Assembly: GCF_002850745.1 (NCBI RefSeq)
Contig: NZ_KZ559471.1
Coordinates: 349,091-413,090 of the forward strand
Reading direction: 5' to 3'
DNA: 64,000 nt
Origin: Nonomuraea indica
GTDB taxonomy: Bacteria > Actinomycetota > Actinomycetes > Streptosporangiales > Streptosporangiaceae
Below the pieces are notes generated by a model. The model did not search any database and was not told the origin of the DNA. It worked only from the letters and a program-made list of their open reading frames with translations. Made by a program: the position numbers and the translations under genes. This document shows positions 1-9,748 of this stretch, in pieces. Each line of letters opens with the position of its first letter. Position 1 is the first letter of the stretch.

Positions 1-814
1 GCAGACGATGCCGGTGGGGGAGGCGCTGTCGGCCCCCTCGACGGTCGACGACGCCCGCAGGCTCGGGCTCACCGACGCGCTGTGCGACGCCGTGGGCGTA
101 CCCGCCGTGGGCGAGGCCATGGAGAACGTCTACGCCGAACGGTCGATGAGCTGGGTCGGCTGGCCGTACCCACGATGGCTCGCCAAGCTGCGGCCCAACC
201 CCCTCAAGGCCCTGCGCCTGCACGACGTCGCCGACGAGATCCGCGGCATCGCCTCGGGCAGCGTGAGCGCCCAGCCGGCCGAGGTGGTCAACGCCGTCCA
301 GGCGCTCGCCGACGGCCTGTCGTCCGACATGCACCCGGTGTGGCGCTCGTCGCTCAACCACGCGGCCCGTTCGCAGGCGGCCAAGCTCCCCAAGGCGCTC
401 ACCGACGACCTCTCCGAGGCCGCCCCCCGGCTCGACCGGGTGCCGTGGTGGTGGCGGCTGCTCAAGATGTGGCAGTACACGCTGGTGGCGGGGTTCGTCC
501 TGGGCCTGGCCTGGCTGGCGACGGGGCTGCTGTTCCCGGGGCAGGCGCCGCTCGGCGTCCGGTTGCTCGGCGACACGGCGGCGCTGCCGTGGGTGGGGCT
601 GATGATGGCCGCCGTGCTCGGCCTGGGCGCGTTGTCGGGGATCGCCGCACGCAACTTCGTCGAGTTGGGCGCCTCGAAGGAACGCGAACGCCTCGAACGC
701 GAGATGCGCCGCCGGGTGTCGGCCATCGCCGAGACGATGGTGGTGGAGCCGGTCGAGCGCGAACTGGGGCGTCACCATGCCTTCTACACGGCCATGAGGG
801 CCATGGCCGGCTGA
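1..814 (+). CDS. YfjP-type membrane GTPase, C-terminal part (cut by window edge)
   Basis: The reading frame is open back to the first base, so the gene begins left of the window and its G-domain is not visible. What remains is about 270 residues: a helical, Arg/Ala-rich region, then two hydrophobic segments (WQYTLVAGFVLGLAWLATGL and a second one around PWVGLMMAAVLGLGALSGIA), then a charged C-terminal helix rich in Glu/Arg. This arrangement matches the C-terminal half of the dynamin-like YfjP GTPases of actinomycetes, which commonly occur in pairs immediately before an ssb gene, as here. The assignment to that family rests on this tail and on the ssb neighbour, not on visible GTP-binding motifs. 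The role in the cell is not established from the sequence; membrane association is clear. Confidence 0.7.
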   Translation, partial: QTMPVGEALSAPSTVDDARRLGLTDALCDAVGVPAVGEAMENVYAERSMSWVGWPYPRWLAKLRPNPLKALRLHDVADEIRGIASGSVSAQPAEVVNAVQALADGLSSDMHPVWRSSLNHAARSQAAKLPKALTDDLSEAAPRLDRVPWWWRLLKMWQYTLVAGFVLGLAWLATGLLFPGQAPLGVRLLGDTAALPWVGLMMAAVLGLGALSGIAARNFVELGASKERERLEREMRRRVSAIAETMVVEPVERELGRHHAFYTAMRAMAG

Positions 815-980
815 ACCGCCCGGCCCTGGCCCTCGGCGCGGCCGGCTCGTCCACAGGCCGGCTCGCCGTCGCCCTCCCTGTCCACAGAACGTCGTTCGCC
901 TCCCGTGCGCGCGTACCCGCTGCGGCACCGTGGTACCAGGTCGCGGGCACTCCGCCCGCCCGCCGCATGGGAGGCAACGG

Positions 981-1760
981 ATGAACGACATCTACATCAC
1001 GCTCACCGGCAACGTCGCAGCAGAGCCCCGTCAATACACCTTCGAGGACGGCGCGAGGGTGACGTCGCTGCGGGTGCTGACCGCTCACCGCTACTTCGAC
1101 AGGAAAACCGGGCAGTGGACCGACGGCGAGAAGGTGTGCTTCGCGGTGCGCTGCTGGCGGGCCCTCGGTGACAACGTGGCTCAGTCGATCAAGGTCGGGC
1201 ATCCCGTGGTGGTGTCGGGCAAGCTGCGCATCCGCGAGTTCGGCCCGGAGGGCGACCGGCGCTTCATGCCCGAGGTGGAGGCCAGCGCGGTCGGCCATGA
1301 CCTGCGCTGGGGCACGGGCGTGTTCGCCAAGCCCGACAGGGGCGGCGCGGGGGCGAGCGTCAGCAGGGAGATGCGCGACCGGCTCGACGCCGAGACCGAA
1401 GACTGGGCCATGGGCACCAGGCCCCCCGCCGCGACGCGGCCGGCTCCGAGCCCCCTGGACCTCTCCACCCCGCCCGCGACCCCGCAGCCTGCCACCACAC
1501 CGGACGGCACCGCCACCGCCCCATCCCTGCCCGTGGACCCGGCCCTGTCCGTCGACCCGGGCTCAGCCCAGGTCGTGACCACGCGGCAGGACGTGGCCAC
1601 GACCCCCGCTCCCAAGACGGGCAGCGCCCGGCAGAGCGCCGCCAAGGCGAGGAAGGGCGCCGCCGGCAGCAGCGCCGCGGTGCGCATCCTCGGCGCGGAC
1701 GACAACGAGAGCGAGTCCGAGGACGCCGAATGGCCGACCGACGAACGCGCAGCCGCCTGA
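981..1760 (+). CDS. ssb: Single-stranded DNA-binding protein, long-tailed variant
   Basis: The protein has 259 residues. Residues 1-110 form the OB fold (start MNDIYITLTGNVAAEPRQY, then the typical RVTSLRVLT and KTGQWTDGEKVCFAVRCWR strands). The remainder is a low-complexity Pro/Thr/Ala tail that ends in an acidic patch and then a neutral alanine end. The start at 981 is chosen because GGGAGG lies just upstream and homologues begin with a similar MNxxY motif; an open extension to 930 has no family similarity. The normal SSB tip, an acidic run ending in Pro-Phe that recruits repair and replication proteins, is absent. This looks like the accessory actinobacterial SSB that accompanies YfjP GTPases rather than the replication SSB encoded between rpsF and rpsR. 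It should bind single-stranded DNA; which process it serves is unknown. Confidence 0.88.
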   Translation: MNDIYITLTGNVAAEPRQYTFEDGARVTSLRVLTAHRYFDRKTGQWTDGEKVCFAVRCWRALGDNVAQSIKVGHPVVVSGKLRIREFGPEGDRRFMPEVEASAVGHDLRWGTGVFAKPDRGGAGASVSREMRDRLDAETEDWAMGTRPPAATRPAPSPLDLSTPPATPQPATTPDGTATAPSLPVDPALSVDPGSAQVVTTRQDVATTPAPKTGSARQSAAKARKGAAGSSAAVRILGADDNESESEDAEWPTDERAAA

Positions 1761-2219
1761 CCAAGCGGCCGGACACGGACGCGGAGCCGGGTACGGGACG
1801 CGGGGATGGACGCAGAGCCGGACAGGGACGCGAAGGCGCATCGCGCGGAGCCGGACACACGGACGTGGAGCAGCACACGGCGAACAGGCCGCACATGACC
1901 ACCGACAGTCCTCCACCCGCTGCCCAGGCCGCGCGGACTTTGGTCGGGCGGGCACGAGTGTGGAAGGCGTTGACCCGGGCTCCGGCCACGTTCTCGGCGC
2001 GCGGCACCGAACGGGTGGTCGTCTCGACTGACTCGGGTGTGTGCCTGCCGCAGTGTTCGGGCATCGTGGCATTGGGCCGCGCGACCTTCGCCACGGTGCC
2101 CGCACCTCACTGGATCGTCCCCGTACACGCCGCGTCACTTCCGCCCGCCGACGAGCCGATGCCCCCCGACGACCTCCGCGGCGATGGGTCACTGCCTTGG
2201 CCGCCTCAGGACGATGTCC

Positions 2220-2587
2220 GCCGCGGCCGAGGGCATGGGCCTCACCCGGCTGGCGTACGCCGACGAAACCGTGTCGCCGAGGCTCGCGGACCCGACATGC
2301 AGGTAAGCCTCCGCCTTACCCTGCGCATGTCCAAGCACGCGGCCGGCGAACCCAACCTGCTCATCCCCGTTCGCGACACCTGGGACCGCGTCGCCAGGAT
2401 CGACGTACCTGTGCTGGCCGTCAACGGAGCCCTCGACTCGCCCGACCACATCGGCATGGCAGAACGTGTCGCGTCCGCCGTCGCCAACGGCCGCGCCACC
2501 TCGATCGACGGGGCCGCCCACTACCCGAACATGGAGCGCCCGGACGCCTACGACAAGATCCTCGCTGACTTCCTGCGCACCTTGTGA
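2220..2587 (+). pseudogene. Alpha/beta-hydrolase remnant (C-terminal end only)
   Basis: From about 2300 to the stop at 2587 the frame encodes the last 90 residues of an alpha/beta hydrolase: the beta-strand VPVLAVNGALDSP with the catalytic-acid region, then SIDGAAHYPNMERP with the catalytic His, then a closing helix. Before about 2300 similar text (AAAEGMGLTRLAYADE) continues in a different frame, so a frameshift lies near the CCC at 2300. The nucleophile elbow (GxSxG) and the first half of the protein are missing. I read this as a decayed gene. The preceding stretch (1761-2220) has open frames but nothing recognisable. Confidence 0.5.
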
Positions 2588-3336
2588 CCCTCGGCGAACA
2601 TCGAGGGCTCCGTCGAGGTTCTCGATGTCCAGCCCGTCGTGGATCGGTCGGCGCCTCCACGGCGGCGGCGCGCCAGGCGACGGGGTCCTGAAGGACGGTT
2701 TCTCACCTGCGGGAGGCGGGTGGTCGGCCAGGGCCGGTGTGCCGGCCGTCTCCAGGCGAGTCACGGCCGGCGGTCGGGCGTGGATCTCGGCCGCTGGTGA
2801 ATGCTGTCGCCGCCCCCCGATAATCTTCCTGCCTGCTGGCACGGATCCCGTGATGTGCCGAACCTGCCGGCGTGGTGCTGCTCGTCCGGCGGAGGCGGTG
2901 CGGGCGGCGACGGGCCGCTCCTTGTCCGACGGTGTCCGCTGCGGCGGGCGCGAGAGTTCGGCGATCAGCTGCGGGGTGGGGGAGTGCTTCGCCCTGGCCG
3001 TTCGCACCGGCGGCAGGCGCGCGGCATGGCGCGGGTGACGGAAAGGGGTGAGCAGGAGGGGGCATCGGCCGTTCGCGATCACATGCGGGGCAGGCCGAAG
3101 GAACCGGTTCGGCCGATGATGCTTCCGGTGTCAGCTGGCTAGATCTCTGTCAGGTCCAGATCACGCCCCGCACCATGGCTGCTCCTTTCCGGCACGGCCT
3201 GCTCGCGGAGTGAGCGGGCGCCTTCTCGTGGACCACGGAACGCAGGTGGTCGCGTTGCCCAACGTAGTGGTTCCCATCGCGCAGCGCACACTCCGCAATT
3301 ATTGTGTTACATATCGTTAGTCAGGGAGGAGACGTG
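2588..3336. other. Long non-coding stretch, no gene seen
   Basis: About 750 bases between the hydrolase remnant and the diguanylate cyclase. Several open frames exist on both strands but none has recognisable family similarity or a convincing ribosome-binding site. The last 90 bases (from about 3250) are AT-richer and presumably hold the promoter of the cyclase gene. I read the rest as eroded DNA. Confidence 0.5.
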
Positions 3337-4632
3337 ATGGCGGCCTCCGGTCACCCTTCGATCACACCTCGCGACGGTGCGTCAACACTGGTGAGCAGAT
3401 GGCCGCTCCTGGGCCAGCGCCGCCCCTTGGTGGCCTACCTCGTCGGGCTGGTGATCGTCGATCTCATCGCGATCGTGGCGTTCGCGGCGACCACCGCGTT
3501 CAGCTGGGCGGACGTGTTGACGTTCGCCGCACTCATGGGCTGTGGCGTGGCCTGCATCGAGGCGACCAGGCGGCTCGGGGTTCCGGCGGGGGTCTCCCGA
3601 GACCTTCTGTCGGCCTGGTGGTTGCCGGTGGCGCTGCTGTTGCCGCCGGTCTACGCGTTGTTCGCGCCGATCGTGCTGCAGATCCTCGCGCAGTGGCGGG
3701 TACGCGCGACCGTGCTCCACCGCCGGGTCGTCACAGCGGCGGCCATCGGGCTGGCCGGGTGCGCGGCTTCCGTGGTGTTCCACAGGTTCGTCTCCGGCCC
3801 CGCGGCCCTGTTGCGGGGGGAGTATGCGACGATCGCGCTGGCGGTCGTGGCTGCGCTGGTGTTCGCGCTGGTCAACACGGCGCTCATCGCCATCGCCGCG
3901 CACACCGCCGACCCCGAGGTCCCATGGCGCGCGGTTTTGTGGGACAGGGAGAGCGTGCTGCTCGACGTCGTCGAGCTGTGCCTGGGCGTCATCGTGGCCG
4001 TCGCCACGAGCCTGAGTCTCACCCTGCTCATCATCGCCCTGCCACCGGTCGTCCTGCTCCAGCGCAGTCTCCTGCACGCCCAGCTGCAGGCGGCCGCTCG
4101 CACCGACCCCAAGACCGGGCTGCTCAACGCGGCCGCCTGGCAGCGGGAGGCCGACACCGAGATCGTCCGCGCCCGCCGCACCGGCGAGACGCTCGCGCTG
4201 GTCATCATCGACATCGACCACTTCAAGCGGGTCAACGACCGGCACGGCCATCTCGTCGGCGACCAGGTCCTGGCCGGAGTCGCCACCACCCTGCGCAGCC
4301 AGTTGCGCGACTACGACGTCGTGGGCCGGTTCGGGGGAGAGGAGTTCGTGGTCCTGCTGCCGGGCGCCGACCTGCACGAAGCCCGGCGGGTCGCCGAACG
4401 CCTGCGCAACCGCATCAGCCGCATGGCGGTCACCGCCGACGACGCCCTCGTCACGGTGACGATCTCGGCGGGCGTCGCCATCATGAGCGTGCACGGCGAC
4501 GACCTCATCGAGCTGCTGGCCGCCGCCGACCTCGCCCTCTACCGGGCCAAGGAACTGGGGCGTGACCGCATCTGCATCCCCGCCGTGCAACCCCCGCCCC
4601 CACAGATCCCCGAAGCACCCCCCGCCGCCTGA
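3337..4632 (+). CDS. Membrane-bound GGDEF diguanylate cyclase
   Basis: The protein has 431 residues. Residues 1 to about 250 contain several hydrophobic segments (for example LVAYLVGLVIVDLIAIVAFA) and form a membrane sensor of unrecognised type. Residues about 260-420 are a GGDEF domain that makes cyclic di-GMP from two GTP. The active-site motif is intact as GGEEF (residues 333-337). The product-inhibition site RxxD is intact as RDYD five residues earlier, so feedback control by c-di-GMP is expected. IDIDHFKRVNDRHGH is the usual metal/GTP-binding strand. The ATG at 3337 is chosen because GGGAGGA ends 6 nt upstream; GTG codons at 3304 and 3334 are less well placed. There is no EAL phosphodiesterase domain. 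It is a single gene. In related actinomycetes c-di-GMP controls development. Confidence 0.93.
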   Translation: MAASGHPSITPRDGASTLVSRWPLLGQRRPLVAYLVGLVIVDLIAIVAFAATTAFSWADVLTFAALMGCGVACIEATRRLGVPAGVSRDLLSAWWLPVALLLPPVYALFAPIVLQILAQWRVRATVLHRRVVTAAAIGLAGCAASVVFHRFVSGPAALLRGEYATIALAVVAALVFALVNTALIAIAAHTADPEVPWRAVLWDRESVLLDVVELCLGVIVAVATSLSLTLLIIALPPVVLLQRSLLHAQLQAAARTDPKTGLLNAAAWQREADTEIVRARRTGETLALVIIDIDHFKRVNDRHGHLVGDQVLAGVATTLRSQLRDYDVVGRFGGEEFVVLLPGADLHEARRVAERLRNRISRMAVTADDALVTVTISAGVAIMSVHGDDLIELLAAADLALYRAKELGRDRICIPAVQPPPPQIPEAPPAA

Positions 4633-4654
4633 GGCCCCCACCTGCCGTCCCCTG

Positions 4655-4757
4655 CCTGTCGTCCCCTGCCTGTCGTCCCCTGCCTGGCGTGCTCGTCCTG
4701 TCGTCCTCTGCCTGTCGTCCTCTGCCTGGCGTGCTCGTCCTGTCGTTCCCTGCCTAG
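4655..4757. repeat. 42-bp tandem repeat built of 14-bp units
   Basis: Two full 42-bp copies (4655-4696 and 4697-4738) and a partial third (4739-4757) follow head to tail. Each copy consists of three 14-bp sub-units related to CCTGCCTGTCGTCC, the third ending in GGCGTGCTCGT. The copies differ only by C/T changes. Degenerate versions continue to about 4860. The repeats lie in the 660-bp gap between the diguanylate cyclase and ettA. No gene is visible in that gap; the reverse strand reads through them as an Arg/Gln/Thr-rich open frame that I take as a by-product of the 42-bp (3 x 14) period. Confidence 0.85.
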
Positions 4758-5281
4758 GTCCTTGTCTTGGCGTTCCCGGCTGGGCGTCCTCGGCTGGGCG
4801 TCCTCGGCCTCGTGTCCTGGACCCTCGTCCTGGCATCCTCCCCTGGCGCCCTCGTCCCCTCGGCCCCGCGTCCGCCGCCCCGGCTCCGGGCGGTTCGCGG
4901 CTCTTACCCCGTAGCCGGTGACCGGTCCGCGCCGGTGCCCGATTCGCAGCTCCCCGGGCGCGTGCGGTCCGTTCTTCCTGGGGCCGCCGTTCCCGCGGGG
5001 CTCGGCTTCCCGTACGGCTCGCCGGTCTCGTACGGAGGCCGGGTCGGCGGCGTGCTCGTGTGTGCCGCCACGCCGATCCCGCGCACGGTCGCCATGACCG
5101 TCTTCGGCGACCTGGAGGTCTCCACGGAGAGGGGGAGCGAGGGGCTGTTGCCTCTGGTGGCGGGCGGGCGGAAAGCCGTCGGAGGTGGACGGAGGCGTTC
5201 CCGATCGCCACACGTTCGTACCGGTCCACCGTCATCCACAGGTGCGGGGGACGGAGGGGCGGAAGCTCGCCGAGGAGCCCC

Positions 5282-5287
5282 TAAGCT
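5282..5287 (+). promoter_or_regulatory. -10 box of leaderless ettA transcript
   Basis: TAAGCT lies 7 nt before the ATG at 5295. This is the spacing expected if transcription starts at the start codon itself. Confidence 0.6.
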
Positions 5288-5294
5288 AGAAGGC

Positions 5295-6959
<1,665 letters not shown>

Positions 6960-6977
6960 CACAGCGATGGTGTAGAC

Positions 6978-7062
6978 GAGCGCTTCCCGCCAGAGTCTGA
7001 CCCGGCGCCTGACGGACCTCGCGTCCTCGACGCGATCTGTCGGCCCTGGCCGGGAAGCGTTC
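6978..7062. repeat. Inverted repeat after ettA
   Basis: GAGCGCTTCCCG (6978-6989) and CGGGAAGCGTTC (7051-7062) are reverse complements with one mismatch, separated by 61 bases. A second pair, CGGACATG (7077-7084) and CATGTCCG (7124-7131), follows directly. They may form the 3' end of the ettA transcript, although there is no T-run. Confidence 0.4.
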
Positions 7063-7169
7063 GTGTGTGCTCACCGGACATGCGTGGTGACGGCGTAGGA
7101 GCCCGGCCAAAGGGCCCAACACAGTCATGTCCGAGTGCCCGCCTGGTGCGACGGCGGGTCTCCGCCGCG

Positions 7170-7320
7170 CTTGTACGGGCGTGTGCGGCGTCCGTGCTGC
7201 CAACCCGCGCGAAGTGACTCGCACCCGTACGGGTGGGTGAGGCGTCCGTGCCGGCACCTCGGCCCGAGGCGCCCGTACTCGTACGGCTGCGTCGCCCGTA
7301 CTCGTACGGCTGCGTGGCGT
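7170..7320. repeat. GTAC-palindrome cluster with 23-bp tandem duplication
   Basis: A perfect 23-bp duplication (7270-7292 and 7293-7315) carries the core CCCGTACTCGTACGGC. Upstream lie ACCCGTACGGGT (near 7223) and TTGTACGGGCG (near 7170), each followed by GGCGTCCGTGC. No gene is visible in the whole 6960-7438 interval. Confidence 0.6.
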
Positions 7321-7438
7321 AACACGCGCGGGTAACGGCGGCGCGAGTCGCCGTTACTCGGACGCCCGTGCGAGTCGTCGGGCCTTGTCCGGCGACTTCG
7401 GTGTTCGTCCGAGAGGCGCGCGGGGTGGCGGGTGGTGC

Positions 7439-8443
7439 TCAGAGCCGGATGACCACCTTGCCGAACGCCTGCCCCGACGCGTAGTGGCGGTAGGCGCCGG
7501 CAGCGTCGTCGAAGGGAAACACGCGGTCGATGACCGGCCGCAGCCGGTTGACCTCCATGGCGCGGTTCATCGCGACGAACTGGGCACGGCTCCCCACGGC
7601 CACCGGACGGACCGTGGCGCCGGAGGCGAAGAGCAGACGCGGATCGACGGGCGGCGGGCTCCCCGAGACGAAGCCCACGCACGCGACGTGCCCTCCCAGG
7701 ATCACCGCCCTGAGCGACTGCTCCAGCAGGCCGGCGACGTCGATGACGCGGTCGGCGCCCTGGCCGCCGGTCAGCTCGAGGACCCGGCCGGGCCAGTCGG
7801 GGGTGGCCCGGTAGTCGACGACCTCGTCGGCGCCGAGCTCCGCCAGCCGCGCCGCCTTGGCGGGGCCGCTGGTCGTGGCGATCACTCGGGCACCGAGCGT
7901 CTTGGCCAGGGCCAGCGCGAACAGCGACACCCCGCCCGACCCCTGGACCACCACGGTCTGTCCGGGCCGTAGACCGCCGCCGTCACCGGTGAGGGCGTTC
8001 CACGCGGTGACGGCGGCGCACGGCAGCGTCGCGGCCTCCTCGAAGGACAGATGCGCGGGAACGGGTACGAGCGCGCCCTCCCCGAGGATCGCCAGTTCGG
8101 TCAGCATGCCGTCGAGGGAGCCGCCCAGCTGCGGCAGGTGCCGGACGCCGAACGGGCCGTCCTGCCAGCTCGGGAACACCGTGGCCATGACGCGGTCACC
8201 GACCCGGGCCGAGCGGACCCCCGGGCCGACCGCGACGACCTCACCGGCCCCGTCCGAGATCGGCACCACGTCCGGCTTGACGGGCAGAACGTACTCGCCG
8301 CGCAGCACGAGCAGCTCGCGGTAGCTCAGTGAGGCGGCGCGCACGGCGACCAGGACCTGCCCGGGGCCGGGCGCCGGGTCCTCGTGCTCCCTGATCGACA
8401 GGCCCTCCAGGCCGCCTCCGTCCGCCAGGTGGTAACTGCGCAT
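7439..8443 (-). CDS. Zinc-type NAD(P)-dependent alcohol dehydrogenase / quinone oxidoreductase
   Basis: The protein has 334 residues and belongs to the medium-chain dehydrogenase/reductase superfamily, quinone-oxidoreductase branch. The N-terminal GroES-like domain (PGPGQVLVAVRAASLSYRELLVLRG) is followed by a Rossmann fold with QGSGGVSLFALALAKTLGARV as the nucleotide-binding loop. The ligands of the catalytic zinc are not evident, so it is probably a zinc-free reductase of quinones or enals using NADPH. The start at 8443 (MRSYHLADGG) is chosen because AAAGGAAC lies upstream; a 24-residue extension lacks similarity. It follows the SnoaL-like gene (28 nt apart) and reads away from the TetR gene, so the pair is probably TetR-repressed through the operators at 8890-8933. 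The substrate is unknown. Confidence 0.88.
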   Translation of the reverse strand: MRSYHLADGGGLEGLSIREHEDPAPGPGQVLVAVRAASLSYRELLVLRGEYVLPVKPDVVPISDGAGEVVAVGPGVRSARVGDRVMATVFPSWQDGPFGVRHLPQLGGSLDGMLTELAILGEGALVPVPAHLSFEEAATLPCAAVTAWNALTGDGGGLRPGQTVVVQGSGGVSLFALALAKTLGARVIATTSGPAKAARLAELGADEVVDYRATPDWPGRVLELTGGQGADRVIDVAGLLEQSLRAVILGGHVACVGFVSGSPPPVDPRLLFASGATVRPVAVGSRAQFVAMNRAMEVNRLRPVIDRVFPFDDAAGAYRHYASGQAFGKVVIRL

Positions 8444-8471
8444 GATCTCGGTTCCTTTCCGGGGCCGGTGC

Positions 8472-8873
8472 TCAGCGGCCGTGCTCTGCTTCGGTCGCCG
8501 CCAGCGGGACCTCACCGGCGGTCTTGCTGTAGCCGAGCGCCTCGACGATCCGCCCGTCGTGTACGCGCATGAGGTTCACGCCGCGTACCGAGTCGGCGGG
8601 ACCCGGCCCGAAGTGGTACCGCCAGCGGATGGTGGCGCGGTCACCGGCGACCACCACGTCTTCGGGCACGAATCGGACGTCGCGGTTGCCGGCGAGTGCC
8701 TGCCAGAACGCCAGGCAGGCGGTACGGCCCTCGTAGCGGGCGCCGTCGGGCGCCGGTTGGATCGCCTCCATCACGCAGTCGTCGCCGACGAGGTCGGTGA
8801 GCGCGGCGGCGTCGTGCTCGGTGAAGGCGCGGTTGAAGCGGTCGATGACCTCGGTGGTCGTGGTGAGCGTCAC
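8472..8873 (-). CDS. SnoaL/NTF2-like protein
   Basis: The protein has 133 residues with the cone-shaped NTF2/SnoaL fold signature: helix EVIDRFNRAFTEHDAAALTDLV, strand DCVMEAIQP, then YEGRTACLAFWQAL and closing strands VRGVNLMRVHDGRIVEALGY. Members act as small-molecule isomerases, cyclases or binding proteins; which applies here cannot be told. The start is GTG at 8873 with AGGGAG five bases upstream. The gene is first in a two-gene reverse operon with the quinone oxidoreductase and is divergent from a TetR regulator whose likely operators overlap the promoter. Confidence 0.82.
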   Translation of the reverse strand: MTLTTTTEVIDRFNRAFTEHDAAALTDLVGDDCVMEAIQPAPDGARYEGRTACLAFWQALAGNRDVRFVPEDVVVAGDRATIRWRYHFGPGPADSVRGVNLMRVHDGRIVEALGYSKTAGEVPLAATEAEHGR

Positions 8874-8889
8874 GTGGACTCCCTGGAGA

Positions 8890-8933
8890 TAGAACGTTCG
8901 GTCTACAGTCAGATATATAGAACGGTTGATCTA
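8890..8933. promoter_or_regulatory. Double TetR operator in divergent promoter
   Basis: Two 16-bp near-copies, TAGAACGTTCGGTCTA (8890-8905) and TAGAACGGTTGATCTA (8918-8933), agree at 13 of 16 positions. Each is an imperfect palindrome with TAGA/TCTA ends. Their centres are 28 bp apart. They occupy the whole gap between the SnoaL-like gene and the tetR start, so one bound regulator could close both promoters. Confidence 0.7.
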
Positions 8934-8960
8934 TCCGTCAAGAGGTGGCACCCTGGGAAC

Positions 8961-9530
8961 GTGAGCCCCCGCCCCGCCTCCGGACCCCGAGAACGTCTCA
9001 TCGACGCCGCCCAGGAGCTGACCTACAGCCACGGCATGGGCGTCGGCGTCGACGCCATCCTCAAAGCGGCGAACGTGGCCCGACGCTCGCTGTACGAGCA
9101 CTTCGGCGGGAAGGACGGGCTGATCGCCGAGGTGCTACGGCGAAGCGCCGACGAGGACACGGCGCGCTACGAGGAGACCATGCGAGCCGCCGGCGAGGAT
9201 CCACGGGCCCGCGTCCTGGCCGTGTTCGACCGGCTCGGCGAGATCATCGCGGCGCCCGGCTTCCGCGGCTGCCGCTACCTGGCCGCCGACCTCGCCCTGG
9301 CCGATCCCGCCCACCCCGGCCACGCCATCACCCGCGAATACCGCCGGCGGGTCCAGGACCTTCTGCGGGACGAGCTCGACCGGCTCGGGCATTCCCGGCC
9401 CGAGCACGCCGCCGGGCAACTCCTCCTGCTCATCGACGGCACGCTGGCGGTCGGCGCGACCCGGACCGGCACGGACCCCGCGGCCTCCGCACGCGAGCTG
9501 GCTGAGCAGATCCTCGACGCGGGACGCTGA
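8961..9530 (+). CDS. TetR-family repressor
   Basis: The protein has 189 residues. The N-terminal DNA-binding domain is clear: RERLIDAAQELTYSHGMGVGVDAILKAANVARRSLYEHFGGKDGLIAEVL, with the recognition helix at RRSLYEHF. The rest is an all-helical ligand domain that I cannot assign to an inducer class. The GTG at 8961 gives a normal N-terminus; the frame is open further upstream but that part reads through the operators. It is divergent from the SnoaL/quinone-oxidoreductase operon and probably controls both. The last five codons plus stop are repeated in tandem twice immediately downstream. Confidence 0.9.
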   Translation: MSPRPASGPRERLIDAAQELTYSHGMGVGVDAILKAANVARRSLYEHFGGKDGLIAEVLRRSADEDTARYEETMRAAGEDPRARVLAVFDRLGEIIAAPGFRGCRYLAADLALADPAHPGHAITREYRRRVQDLLRDELDRLGHSRPEHAAGQLLLLIDGTLAVGATRTGTDPAASARELAEQILDAGR

Positions 9531-9560
9531 GCCGCGGGACGCTGAGCCGCGGGACGCTGA
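9517..9560 (+). repeat. 15-bp tandem repeat carrying the tetR stop codon
   Basis: The unit GCCGCGGGACGCTGA occurs at 9531-9545 and 9546-9560, and the gene's own last 14 bases (9517-9530) are the first, nearly identical copy. All three end in TGA in the same frame. Confidence 0.8.
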
Positions 9561-9735
9561 GCCGTAGGCGACCGGTCAGCTCGGGGTGCCGGCGCATCGC
9601 AGCGCGTCGCGGAGAGGTACGGGTCCACGGACGCCGGGTTCGAGGCCGACCATCCGGCGATCACCTTCGCTCCCCTCCGGTACGCGGGCTGGAGGCGGTG
9701 GGGGACCTGGAGGCGGGCCAGGACGCGGGGCCCGG

Positions 9736-9741
9736 TAGCGT
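9736..9741 (+). promoter_or_regulatory. -10 box of leaderless thioesterase transcript
   Basis: TAGCGT is followed by 7 nt and then the GTG at 9749, with no Shine-Dalgarno sequence. Confidence 0.5.
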
Positions 9742-9748
9742 GGCGCCC

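Noticed and set aside
1360-2094. Reverse frame over the ssb tail that weakly resembles the start of an aldolase
   Set aside because: The resemblance covers about 30 residues only and the frame is mostly antisense to ssb.
4655-4757. Possible CRISPR array
   Set aside because: The repeats are contiguous without unique spacers, and no cas genes are present.
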